Shown here one piece after another: positions 7,441 through 13,918 of a stretch of 13,918 nucleotides of DNA; the stretch's first letter is position 1; each line of letters begins with the position of its first letter. The notes beneath the pieces are model-generated. The model made no database searches and was not told the origin of the DNA. It was given only the letters and a program-made list of their open reading frames with translations. This DNA is from Kiritimatiellia bacterium (lineage in GTDB: Bacteria > Verrucomicrobiota > Kiritimatiellia > RFP12 > UBA1067). The DNA is taken from positions 1-13,918 of the forward strand of contig JAGCJE010000011.1 in assembly GCA_017648225.1 (NCBI GenBank), in the 5' to 3' direction. A program made the position numbers and the translations under genes.

Positions 7441-8211
7441 GTGCTTAAAAAAGCGTTGATGACAATCCTCGCTCTGGTGTCGCTCTGCGGATGCGGCCGC
7501 CGGGGCGGGGATGTTTATTCTTTAGAATTTATTTCGATGGGTACGACCGCGTCGGTGAAAGCGAGCGGCGAGAATACGCAACGGGCTTGTGAAGCTGTAA
7601 AAGAAGTGTTCGCGGAGGTCGAAAGACTTTTGAATGCGCATGACGCCGACTCTGAACTCAGTCGACTTGCGAAACTTTCCGACGAGGAAATTCTTCTTAA
7701 GTGTTCGCCTCTTGTAAGGCCGTGCTATGAAGCGGCATTTAAACTGGAGCGGGAGACCGGCGGCGCGTTCAGCCCCCGCTGGCGCGGAGTAGGGACGCTC
7801 GATCTGGGGGCGATAGCGAAGGGTTATGCAGTAGATCTCGCGGTCGAGAAACTTCGTGAAAAGTTTCCGAATGGCCCAGAGATGCTTGTCGATCTCGGCG
7901 GTAATTTAAGGTCGGTTTCGGGAGAATGGACGATAGGACTTCACGGAGGCGGCGAGACGTTCGTTTTAAAGCCGGGCGAGGCTGTAGCGACGAGCGGCGA
8001 ATATTTTCGCGGCAAACACATAAAGAACGCGCGTACGGGTGGCGATATTGAAAAAACCGTCTATTCGGTAAGCGTCATCTGTCCCGAAAGTGCCATGATG
8101 GCCGACGCGCTTTCGACCGTGATGTTTATTCTGGGGCGCGAGAAGGGCGAAGCATTTTTAAAAGCGCATTACCCCTCCGCCAAGGTCGTGTGGATCGGAT
8201 CTAAGCATTAA
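7441..8211 (+). CDS. apbE: FAD:protein FMN transferase (ApbE family), short lipoprotein form
   Basis: A 256-residue ApbE-type flavin transferase, expected to attach FMN covalently to extracytoplasmic flavoproteins such as Rnf/Nqr subunits. The GTG start at 7441 lies 1 base after the recA stop. It gives a lipoprotein signal peptide with Cys18 (LCGC), so the protein should be membrane-anchored outside the cytoplasm. An in-frame ATG at 7459 would lose the basic n-region. Family motifs are MGTTASV (33-39), TGGAFSP (106-112), LDLGAIAKGYAVD (120-132), LVDLGGNLR (149-157), ATSGEY (183-188), HIKNARTG (193-200) and MMADALSTVMFILG (219-232, with the Mg-binding Asp/Thr). It is clearly shorter than the usual 300-350 residues. 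Only seven residues separate GAFSP from the DLG motif, where about 60 are normal, and the usual 'FDP' and 'DPRTG' are altered. Confidence 0.9.
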   Translation: MLKKALMTILALVSLCGCGRRGGDVYSLEFISMGTTASVKASGENTQRACEAVKEVFAEVERLLNAHDADSELSRLAKLSDEEILLKCSPLVRPCYEAAFKLERETGGAFSPRWRGVGTLDLGAIAKGYAVDLAVEKLREKFPNGPEMLVDLGGNLRSVSGEWTIGLHGGGETFVLKPGEAVATSGEYFRGKHIKNARTGGDIEKTVYSVSVICPESAMMADALSTVMFILGREKGEAFLKAHYPSAKVVWIGSKH

Positions 8212-8250
8212 AATCAGATTTCTGGCGCTCTTTTAATTCCTCCGTTAAAG

Positions 8251-8259
8251 TGATATAAT
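8251..8259 (+). promoter_or_regulatory. Extended -10 promoter of the sialate O-acetylesterase gene
   Basis: TGATATAAT (8251-8259) is a perfect extended -10. The -35 position (around 8231-8236, TTTTAA) is poor, as is usual for extended -10 promoters. It lies 39 bases ahead of the ATG at 8299. AAAGGGAG at 8286-8293 is the ribosome binding site, 5 bases before the start. Confidence 0.65.
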
Positions 8260-8298
8260 TGCCTCTCAGTTTTATAAACGTTCTTAAAGGGAGATTTC

Positions 8299-10302
8299 AT
8301 GCATACAAAAGGAACTGTTAAGTTAGCGGCGCTCGTTTTCGCGATGTTCGCGGCCGGATACCTCAATGCTGCGCCAAAACTTGATTTTCTGTTCAAGGAC
8401 GCGATGGTTTTTTCGGCGTCGCATGATACGGCGCTTACGGGAACTGCAGAATCAGGCGATGAAGTAGTCGTGAAAGTCCGTGATTTGGAACTTAAAGCGA
8501 AGGCTGACAAGGACGGCCGCTTTAAAGTCATGATTCCGGCACTTGGAGTTGTCCGTGAGCCGTTTGCGATTACAGTATCGGATTCAACGGGAGAAGTTTC
8601 AGTTAAAGACTGTCTGGCTGGGCTTTTGATTCTCGCCGGAGGTCAGAGCAACATGGAGGTTCCCGTAAAGGAGGCTCTCAATCCCGTTGAGGAGGCGGCC
8701 GCCGCGAATTATCCATTGATCCGCGAGTTCAAGGTTGTGCATGATTTCAACTTTACTCCCCAGACGACATTGAAGGGCGAGTGGACAAAGGTAGTTCCGG
8801 CGACAGCGAGTAAAATTGGAGCTGTCGGGTATTATACAGCCCGAATCCTTCATAATGAACTTGGCGGAATTCCTGTAGGTATAATTAATAACTCCGTTTC
8901 GGCGTCTCCAATTCAATCGTGGCTTCCAGAAGAATATTTAAGGAGCGACAAGAGGTTTGCGAAGTATTTTGTGAAGCGTTTCGAAGATTACCGTGCGCTT
9001 GGACGCGAAGGGGTTATCCGCAGACGTGCTGAATTGTGCGATACGCTTTTTCAGACAGATTCCGGGAACGAGGGCCTCGCTAAGGGGTGGAATAATGGCG
9101 CGAAAGAAGATTGGAAAGATATTGAGATACCCAATCCTCTTGAGCGGGTTTATGGCGAAGCGTCCGACGGATCTTATTGGTTCGCACGCGAAATTGAAAT
9201 TCCTTCATCATTGGCGGGTAAGCCAATGGAATTTAAAGCTACATCTCTTGATGATCACGATATAACATATTTTAATGGTGTAGAAATTGGTCGCACGGGC
9301 GAGGAGACGCCTAATCCGTTTGATACGCCGCGCGCATATAAGATTCCGGCTGATCTCGTTAAGGCGGGTAAGAATGTTATCTCGATTCGTATTTTTGACT
9401 CTGCTCACGCAGGCGGAATATTCCCTGAGAAAATTTTCCTTTTGGCGAATGATGGAAGCGAGATTAATTTAAAAGGTCCTTGGAAGGTTACCGCCGAGAA
9501 GATTCTGCCCGCGAGAAAGTGGCATCCAGATTATCTGCCGCTCGTTAAAATCAATCGTAACGGGGCTACACTCTACAATGCTATGTTTGCACCTTTGAAG
9601 GGTGTTAAGGTAGATGCGATTTTATGGTATCAGGGCGAGTCTAACGCTGGTGATAAACTTTATTCGGAAGTGTTTAAGACTCTTATTTCGACCTGGAGGA
9701 ATTACCTCGACAGTCCTGCTGCGCCATTTATTTTCGTTCAGCTCGCCTCATATCGCGCTAAGCCTAAAAACGCTATGGATACGGGTAATTGGCCGATGAC
9801 GCGCTGGGCTCAGGCAGAGGCGCTAGATTTAGATAATGTTAGGATGGTTCCCGCTATTGATATCGGCGATGAGTTCAGAATCCACCCGCTCAACAAGCAG
9901 GAGGTCGGCCGTCGCACGGCGCTTTGGTTGTTGCAGGATTTCTTCGCGCCTGAGAGATTTAAAAATTCAATCGCGCTGCCGGTTGCAGTTTCGATGCGAA
10001 TTACAGAAGACGGAAAGATCGCGATAAAAATTAAAAATGGGCAGGGGCTTAAAACAACCGACGGTAAAGCACCGCGTTGCTTCTCGGTCGCCGGAGAATA
10101 TGATCGGAAAACACGCAAGACGCCGGCCGCGTGGGCGAATGCAGAAATCAAGGGTGATGAGATTATAGTTTCAATTCCGCCGGAACTCCCCCAGCCTATC
10201 AAAGTGTGTTATGCCTGGCATATGAATCCCGATGTCAATGTTGTCAATGATAAGAATATGCCGCTTATTCCGTTTCAGGTGCTTTTTAATGTGAAGAAAT
10301 GA
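8299..10302 (+). CDS. Secreted sialate O-acetylesterase (SGNH family) with inserted beta-sandwich domain
   Basis: A 667-residue secreted carbohydrate esterase expected to remove O-acetyl groups from sialic acids or other acetylated sugars. A signal peptide (hydrophobic 8-22) is cleaved after about A24/A25. An N-terminal beta-rich domain (about 27-105) precedes the catalytic core, with nucleophile Ser117 in GGQSNME (114-120). The core is interrupted at about 245-400 by a jelly-roll-like insert of the glycoside hydrolase 2 sugar-binding type (DWKDIEIP...GSYWFAREIEIP...HDITYFNGVEIG). It resumes with ILWYQGESNA (441-450) and the D/H part of the triad around DIGDEFRIHP (521-530). A C-terminal beta-domain ends the protein. 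The insert is known in this family. Base composition is more AT-rich than in the neighbouring housekeeping genes. It is flanked by its own promoter and the ettA promoter, so it is probably a single-gene unit. Confidence 0.92.
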   Translation: MHTKGTVKLAALVFAMFAAGYLNAAPKLDFLFKDAMVFSASHDTALTGTAESGDEVVVKVRDLELKAKADKDGRFKVMIPALGVVREPFAITVSDSTGEVSVKDCLAGLLILAGGQSNMEVPVKEALNPVEEAAAANYPLIREFKVVHDFNFTPQTTLKGEWTKVVPATASKIGAVGYYTARILHNELGGIPVGIINNSVSASPIQSWLPEEYLRSDKRFAKYFVKRFEDYRALGREGVIRRRAELCDTLFQTDSGNEGLAKGWNNGAKEDWKDIEIPNPLERVYGEASDGSYWFAREIEIPSSLAGKPMEFKATSLDDHDITYFNGVEIGRTGEETPNPFDTPRAYKIPADLVKAGKNVISIRIFDSAHAGGIFPEKIFLLANDGSEINLKGPWKVTAEKILPARKWHPDYLPLVKINRNGATLYNAMFAPLKGVKVDAILWYQGESNAGDKLYSEVFKTLISTWRNYLDSPAAPFIFVQLASYRAKPKNAMDTGNWPMTRWAQAEALDLDNVRMVPAIDIGDEFRIHPLNKQEVGRRTALWLLQDFFAPERFKNSIALPVAVSMRITEDGKIAIKIKNGQGLKTTDGKAPRCFSVAGEYDRKTRKTPAAWANAEIKGDEIIVSIPPELPQPIKVCYAWHMNPDVNVVNDKNMPLIPFQVLFNVKK

Positions 10303-10307
10303 TTTTA

Positions 10308-10316
10308 TGGTATAAT
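10308..10316 (+). promoter_or_regulatory. Extended -10 promoter of the ettA operon
   Basis: TGGTATAAT (10308-10316) is a perfect extended -10 placed 28 bases before the ettA ATG. Its -35 region would fall inside the last codons of the esterase gene (around 10285-10290, T-rich). A Shine-Dalgarno AAAGG at 10330-10334 follows. Confidence 0.65.
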
Positions 10317-10344
10317 GTCAAGGTTTTAGAAAGGTAAAAATATT

Positions 10345-11952
10345 ATGGCAGGTGAATATCAGTTCAGTCTCGTTGATGTAACCAAGCAGGCGGGAACGAA
10401 AACTATTTTGAAAGATGTAAATCTTTCGTTTTTCTACGGTGCGCATATCGGCGTCATCGGCGGGAACGGCGCGGGCAAGTCGTCGCTTTTGAAGATTCTC
10501 GCCGGTCTCGACACGGATCTGATGGGCACAGTTCAGGTCGCTAAAGGTACTAAAATCGGCTATCTCCCGCAGGAGCCTGAACTCGACGATACGAAGACCG
10601 TCGGTGAAGTAGTTGAGGAGGCTGTTGCTCCCATTAAGGCCAAGCTTGACCGATACGAGGAACTTTGCTGCAACCTCGACGATCCTAAGGCCGAAGCGGA
10701 GATGGCGCGACTCCAGGATGAAATCGACGCGCACGACTATTGGAATATTGATTCGCTCGTGGAGCGCGCGATGGCGTCGATGCACTGCCCTCCTTCTGAT
10801 CAGCCGGTTAAGGTTCTTTCGGGCGGTGAGCGTCGCCGCGTTGCGATTTGCAGACTTCTTTTAACTGAGCCTGACGTATTACTCTTAGACGAACCTACTA
10901 ACCACCTCGACGCCGAGACTGTGCAGTGGCTCGAAGAGTATCTTAAGCCTTTTAAGGGAACTCTCATCGTCGTAACCCACGACCGCTACTTCCTCTCTGA
11001 AGTTACAGATTGGATTCTCGAGCTCGACCACGGCATCTGCTATCCGTACAAGGGTAATTACGAAGAGTGGCTTAAACAAAAAGAGGCTATGCTCGCGCGC
11101 GAAGCGAAGGCGGAGAAGTCGCGCCAGAAGCTTATCGAGAACGAACTTAAGTGGATTCAGACGAATCCCTCGGGCCGCCGCTCCAAAAGCCAGGCCCGCG
11201 TCAAGCGCTACGAGGAACTTCAGAAGCAGGAGGTTTCGACGCGTGAGGACGATCTCGTTATCCGCATTCCGCCAGGTCCGCGTCTCGGCAATCTCGTCGT
11301 CCGCGCCGAGCATGTCAAGATGGCGTTCGGCGACAGAGTTCTTTACAGTGATCTCAACTTCGATCTTCCGCGCGGCGGAATTGTCGGCGTCATCGGCGCG
11401 AACGGTGCCGGCAAGACTACTCTCTTCAAGCTCATCACTGGACAGTTGCAGCCCGTCGAGGGTACGTTTTCCGTCGGTGATACCGTCAAGCTCAGTTATG
11501 TCGACCAGTCGCGCAGTGAGCTTAAGGCCGAGGAGACTGTTTATGAGGCGATCACGGGCGGCGGCGAATTCGTGCGTCTTGCGGGGACTTCGATGATGAA
11601 CGGCCGCGCCTACTGTAGCCGCTTTAACTTCCGCGGTGCCGAGCAGCAGAAGAAAGTCGGTGTGCTTTCGGGCGGTGAGCGAAACCGCGTGCACTTAGCT
11701 AAACTTCTCACTTCGGGCGGCAATCTTCTTCTCCTCGACGAACCTACGAACGACCTCGACGTCGCGACGCTCCGCTCGCTCGAAGAAGGCCTTCAGGAGT
11801 TCGGCGGTTGCGTGATGGTCGTCTCGCACGATCGCTGGTTCCTCGACCGTATCGCGACGCATATTCTCGCATTCGAAGGTAACGGTAAAACGACGTGGTT
11901 CGAGGGTAGCTACTCCGAATATCACGAAATGATCGCGAAGCGTAAGAAATGA
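10345..11952 (+). CDS. ettA: Energy-dependent translational throttle protein EttA (ABC-F ATPase)
   Basis: A 535-residue cytoplasmic ABC-F protein that binds the ribosomal E site and gates the first elongation steps according to ATP/ADP level. It has two ABC cassettes. The first has Walker A GGNGAGKSS (39-47), the arm insert (about 95-130), signature LSGGE (158-162), Walker B LLLLDEPTNHLD with E183, and H-loop H212. The charged P-site tRNA interaction linker runs from about 240 to 300 (KSQARVKRYEEL). The second has Walker A GANGAGKTT (351-359), signature LSGGE (441-445), and LLLLDEPTNDLD (461-472) with E466. The arm, the linker and the whole-length similarity point to EttA rather than Uup or an antibiotic-resistance ABC-F. 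It has its own promoter, and its stop codon overlaps the start of the next gene (ATGA). Confidence 0.95.
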   Translation: MAGEYQFSLVDVTKQAGTKTILKDVNLSFFYGAHIGVIGGNGAGKSSLLKILAGLDTDLMGTVQVAKGTKIGYLPQEPELDDTKTVGEVVEEAVAPIKAKLDRYEELCCNLDDPKAEAEMARLQDEIDAHDYWNIDSLVERAMASMHCPPSDQPVKVLSGGERRRVAICRLLLTEPDVLLLDEPTNHLDAETVQWLEEYLKPFKGTLIVVTHDRYFLSEVTDWILELDHGICYPYKGNYEEWLKQKEAMLAREAKAEKSRQKLIENELKWIQTNPSGRRSKSQARVKRYEELQKQEVSTREDDLVIRIPPGPRLGNLVVRAEHVKMAFGDRVLYSDLNFDLPRGGIVGVIGANGAGKTTLFKLITGQLQPVEGTFSVGDTVKLSYVDQSRSELKAEETVYEAITGGGEFVRLAGTSMMNGRAYCSRFNFRGAEQQKKVGVLSGGERNRVHLAKLLTSGGNLLLLDEPTNDLDVATLRSLEEGLQEFGGCVMVVSHDRWFLDRIATHILAFEGNGKTTWFEGSYSEYHEMIAKRKK

Positions 11953-13187
11953 GACGACCTGAAATATTAGCTCCTGCGGGAGACTTTATCGCGCTTCAGG
12001 CCGCGATCGACGCTGGCGCCGACGCCGTTTATTTCGGCCTCGGTACGCTAAATATGCGCGCGCGCAGCACGGTGAATTTTAAAGAGGAGGATTTGCCTGA
12101 AATCGCTGCGCGATGCCGCGGTAGGGTTAAGGCATATCTGACACTGAATGCGATTATTTTCGAAAGCGAACTCGAGGAGGTGGAGCGTTTAATCGTCTAC
12201 GCTAAGCCTTATGTCGACGCGTTCATCGTTTCGGACTGGGGCGTCATTTCGCTTTGCAGAAAGCACGGCGTCGAAATTCACGTTTCTACGCAGATGTCGA
12301 CATCTAACTCGTCGGGTGTCGCGTTTCTTGCGTCTCAGGGCGTTTCCCGCGTCGTTCTCGCGCGTGAATGTACGCTCGCTGAAGTTAAAGAAATCGTCTC
12401 TAAGTCATCGATTGAGGTTGAGTGTTTCGTTCACGGTGCGCAATGCGTCGCAGAATCGGGGCGCTGCCTCATGAGCCACGAGATATTCGGTAAGTCCGCT
12501 TGCCGGGGAGAATGTCATCAGCCTTGCCGCAGAAAGTTTAAGGTTCAAGCCGTCGACTTTTATGAAAACGATATGGGCGAGCCTCTTCATGAGGGGATGG
12601 CGAGTTTTATCATTGAACCTCATACTGTAATTTCCGCCAAAGATCTCTGCTCCATCGGATTTGTAGACAAGCTGATGGACGCGGGGATAGCGTGTTTTAA
12701 GATTGAGGGTAGAGCGCGTAACGCGAACTATGTCCGCGCTTGCGTCTTGGCGTATAAAAGAGCGGTTGAAGCCGTTCTCAAGGGCGAATACACTAAAGAG
12801 CTTATCGAAGAGCTGACGGTTGAACTTAAGAAGGTATTTCACCGCGAATTTTCGAAAGGCCTTTTTTACGGCCGCCCCGGTAAGGATCAGTTTACCGACA
12901 GCGAAGATTCCTTAGCCTCGACTATTAAGCGTCATGTCGGTGTCGTTATCGATTATTTCACCAAGGCGGGAATAGCCCAGGTTAAAATTCAGGATCATCC
13001 GATAAGACAAGGAGATGAAATTCAGATACACGGCACCACGACGGGCGTAATCGAAATGGTCGCGGGCGAACTTCACCGCGACGATGAGCGGCCCGAAATC
13101 GCCGAGAAGGGCACGTGGATTACGCTTAAAACGCCGCGCTGCCGTGTAGGCGACAAGGTCTTTTTTGTCGAACATCGAGACGTTTAA
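11949..13187 (+). CDS. Peptidase U32 family protein (TrhP-like tRNA hydroxylation/collagenase-like family)
   Basis: A 412-residue U32-family protein. The N-terminal TIM-barrel-like part starts with RPEILAPAGDFIALQAAIDAGADAVYFGL and contains HVSTQMSTSN and RVVLARECTL. The family signature is ECFVHGAQCVAESGRCLMS (157-175), followed by GKSACRGECHQPCR, which gives the clustered cysteines likely to hold an iron-sulfur cluster. KIEGRARNANYV and KGLFYGRPG follow, with a small beta-rich C-terminal domain. Members include TrhP (5-hydroxyuridine in tRNA), RlhA (23S rRNA hydroxycytidine) and UbiU/V. The architecture and size are closest to TrhP-type proteins (B. subtilis YrrO, E. coli YegQ), but the exact substrate cannot be read from sequence. 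It overlaps the ettA stop by 4 bases, so it is probably translationally coupled. luxS follows after 18 bases. Confidence 0.87.
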   Translation: MRRPEILAPAGDFIALQAAIDAGADAVYFGLGTLNMRARSTVNFKEEDLPEIAARCRGRVKAYLTLNAIIFESELEEVERLIVYAKPYVDAFIVSDWGVISLCRKHGVEIHVSTQMSTSNSSGVAFLASQGVSRVVLARECTLAEVKEIVSKSSIEVECFVHGAQCVAESGRCLMSHEIFGKSACRGECHQPCRRKFKVQAVDFYENDMGEPLHEGMASFIIEPHTVISAKDLCSIGFVDKLMDAGIACFKIEGRARNANYVRACVLAYKRAVEAVLKGEYTKELIEELTVELKKVFHREFSKGLFYGRPGKDQFTDSEDSLASTIKRHVGVVIDYFTKAGIAQVKIQDHPIRQGDEIQIHGTTTGVIEMVAGELHRDDERPEIAEKGTWITLKTPRCRVGDKVFFVEHRDV

Positions 13188-13205
13188 CGATAAGGAGAGG
13201 ATATA

Positions 13206-13721
13206 ATGGAACTCATCGCAAGCTTTCAGGTGGATCATACTAAAATCGTTCCCGGAATTTACGTTTCTCGCGTAGACGATATCGGCGGCGATAAAGCCAC
13301 GACGTTCGACATACGCATGAAGCGTCCCAACGCCGAGCCGGCGCTTCATCCCAATTCGATTCATACGATTGAGCATGTTGTCGCGACATATCTGCGCAAC
13401 GATCCTGTCTGGAAGGATCGCATAGTCTATTTCGGGCCTATGGGCTGCCTTACCGGAAACTATCTCATCGTGAAGGGAACTCCGACTCCGGAGGAGATTT
13501 GTCCGCTTGTAATCGCGGCTTTCGAGAGTCTCCGGGACTGGCAGGGAGATGTTCCCGGCGCGAGCGCAGTTAATTGCGGCAATTATCTTCTTCATGATCT
13601 TGCGATGGCGAAGTGGGAGGCTGCGCGGTTTGTCGAAATTCTGAAAACGGCCCCCTCGTTCGATTATCCCGTCGCCGAACGTATCGCGACGGATTCCGGC
13701 GCCGTCTTCTACGACTCGTGA
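13206..13721 (+). CDS. luxS: S-ribosylhomocysteine lyase LuxS
   Basis: A 171-residue cytoplasmic metalloenzyme that splits S-ribosylhomocysteine into homocysteine and DPD, the precursor of autoinducer-2, in the activated methyl cycle. The zinc motif HTIEH is at 53-57 (H53, E56, H57), the third metal ligand is C124 in NCGNYLLHDL, and the catalytic cysteine is C81 in FGPMGCLTGNY. FDIRMKRPN (34-42) is the usual substrate-binding region. The length is typical and all key residues are present. The ribosome binding site is excellent (AAGGAGAGG at 13192-13200, 5 bases before the ATG). It follows the U32 gene by 18 bases, in probable operon with ettA. The partner nucleosidase gene (mtnN/pfs) is not in the window. 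Confidence 0.97.
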   Translation: MELIASFQVDHTKIVPGIYVSRVDDIGGDKATTFDIRMKRPNAEPALHPNSIHTIEHVVATYLRNDPVWKDRIVYFGPMGCLTGNYLIVKGTPTPEEICPLVIAAFESLRDWQGDVPGASAVNCGNYLLHDLAMAKWEAARFVEILKTAPSFDYPVAERIATDSGAVFYDS

Positions 13722-13742
13722 GGTTTGCGATGAAAGGTTGGT

Positions 13743-13918
13743 ATGAACAGGCGAATATTTCTCTTCGCGGTATCGGCGGCGGTTTTCGCCGGTTGTGCCT
13801 ACGGTAACGACAGTCCTTTGCCCCCGGCCTGCGCACCGACGCCTGCCGATCATGTAAATCTGTTTATCGGTACTGATTACAACGGGCACGTCTTCCCCGG
13901 CGCGTGTCACCCGATGGG
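13743..13918 (+). CDS. GH92 family alpha-mannosidase lipoprotein, N-terminal fragment
   Basis: A 58-codon start of a gene that runs off the window end. The ATG at 13743 follows AAAGG (13733-13737) by 5 bases and lies 21 bases after the luxS stop. Residues 1-17 are a lipoprotein signal peptide with lipobox FAGC (Cys18), so the enzyme should be anchored in a membrane and face outward. After a short Pro/Ala linker the mature protein begins HVNLFIGTDYNGHVFPGAC, which matches the conserved start of GH92 enzymes (V-x-x-FIGT...GH-x-FPGA). GH92 enzymes are calcium-dependent exo-alpha-mannosidases that act on host N-glycans or yeast mannan. The catalytic residues lie beyond the window, so activity cannot be judged. 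It could share the ettA-luxS transcript. Confidence 0.85.
   Translation, partial: MNRRIFLFAVSAAVFAGCAYGNDSPLPPACAPTPADHVNLFIGTDYNGHVFPGACHPM

Noticed and set aside
10885..11694. 269-residue minus-strand open frame opposite ettA, and similar ones opposite purM (2639-3394) and recA (6246-6914)
   Set aside because: All lie opposite genes with clear family motifs, and none shows a ribosome binding site, promoter or protein motif.
13202..13207. TATAAT directly at the luxS start codon
   Set aside because: It overlaps the ATG, has no -35 at the right distance, and would remove the excellent ribosome binding site from the transcript.
12912..13910. 332-residue minus-strand open frame spanning the U32 end, luxS and the GH92 start
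   Set aside because: It crosses three well-supported genes on the other strand, and its composition (Arg-rich, no motif) is typical of antisense frames.

Overview
The window is a gene-dense bacterial chromosomal segment. All recognised genes are on the + strand and intergenic gaps never exceed about 130 bases. It looks like an anaerobic, glycan-degrading member of the Verrucomicrobiota/PVC group, plausibly a host-gut Kiritimatiellae-type bacterium. This placement is an inference. It rests on a histidine-type, sulfide-dependent Thi4, a secreted Pmp-like repeat protein with a C-terminal 'ASDDLKNW...RFWRAE' domain of a kind I associate with this group, a large sialate O-acetylesterase and a GH92 mannosidase. 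No marker gene in the window settles the taxonomy.

Layout. 1-1449: two thiamine genes (thi4, thiE). 1450-2595: class II fructose-bisphosphate aldolase with its own strong promoter, strong ribosome binding site and terminator. 2648-4107: purM followed by a small Lys/Glu-rich coiled-coil lipoprotein, closed by a strong intrinsic terminator. 4124-8211: a promoter, then a 736-residue secreted repeat protein, recA 21 bases behind it, and a lipoprotein ApbE-type flavin transferase 1 base behind recA. 8251-10302: a promoter and a secreted sialate O-acetylesterase. 10308-13918: a promoter, then ettA, a U32-family protein whose start overlaps the ettA stop, luxS, and the first 58 codons of a GH92 alpha-mannosidase lipoprotein that runs off the window.

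Most of the genes are housekeeping: thiamine, glycolysis, purine synthesis, recombination, flavoprotein maturation, translation control and the activated methyl cycle. They are interleaved with envelope and secreted proteins, of which the esterase and the mannosidase suggest host- or plant-glycan foraging. The four convincing promoters all carry an extended -10 (TGN followed by a TATAAT-like hexamer).

I found no mobile element, CRISPR array, tRNA, rRNA or defence system, and no clear candidate for a wholly new system. The points most worth a second look are the internally shortened ApbE, the duplicated repeat protein placed directly ahead of recA, the small heptad-repeat lipoprotein, and the ettA/U32 translational coupling.
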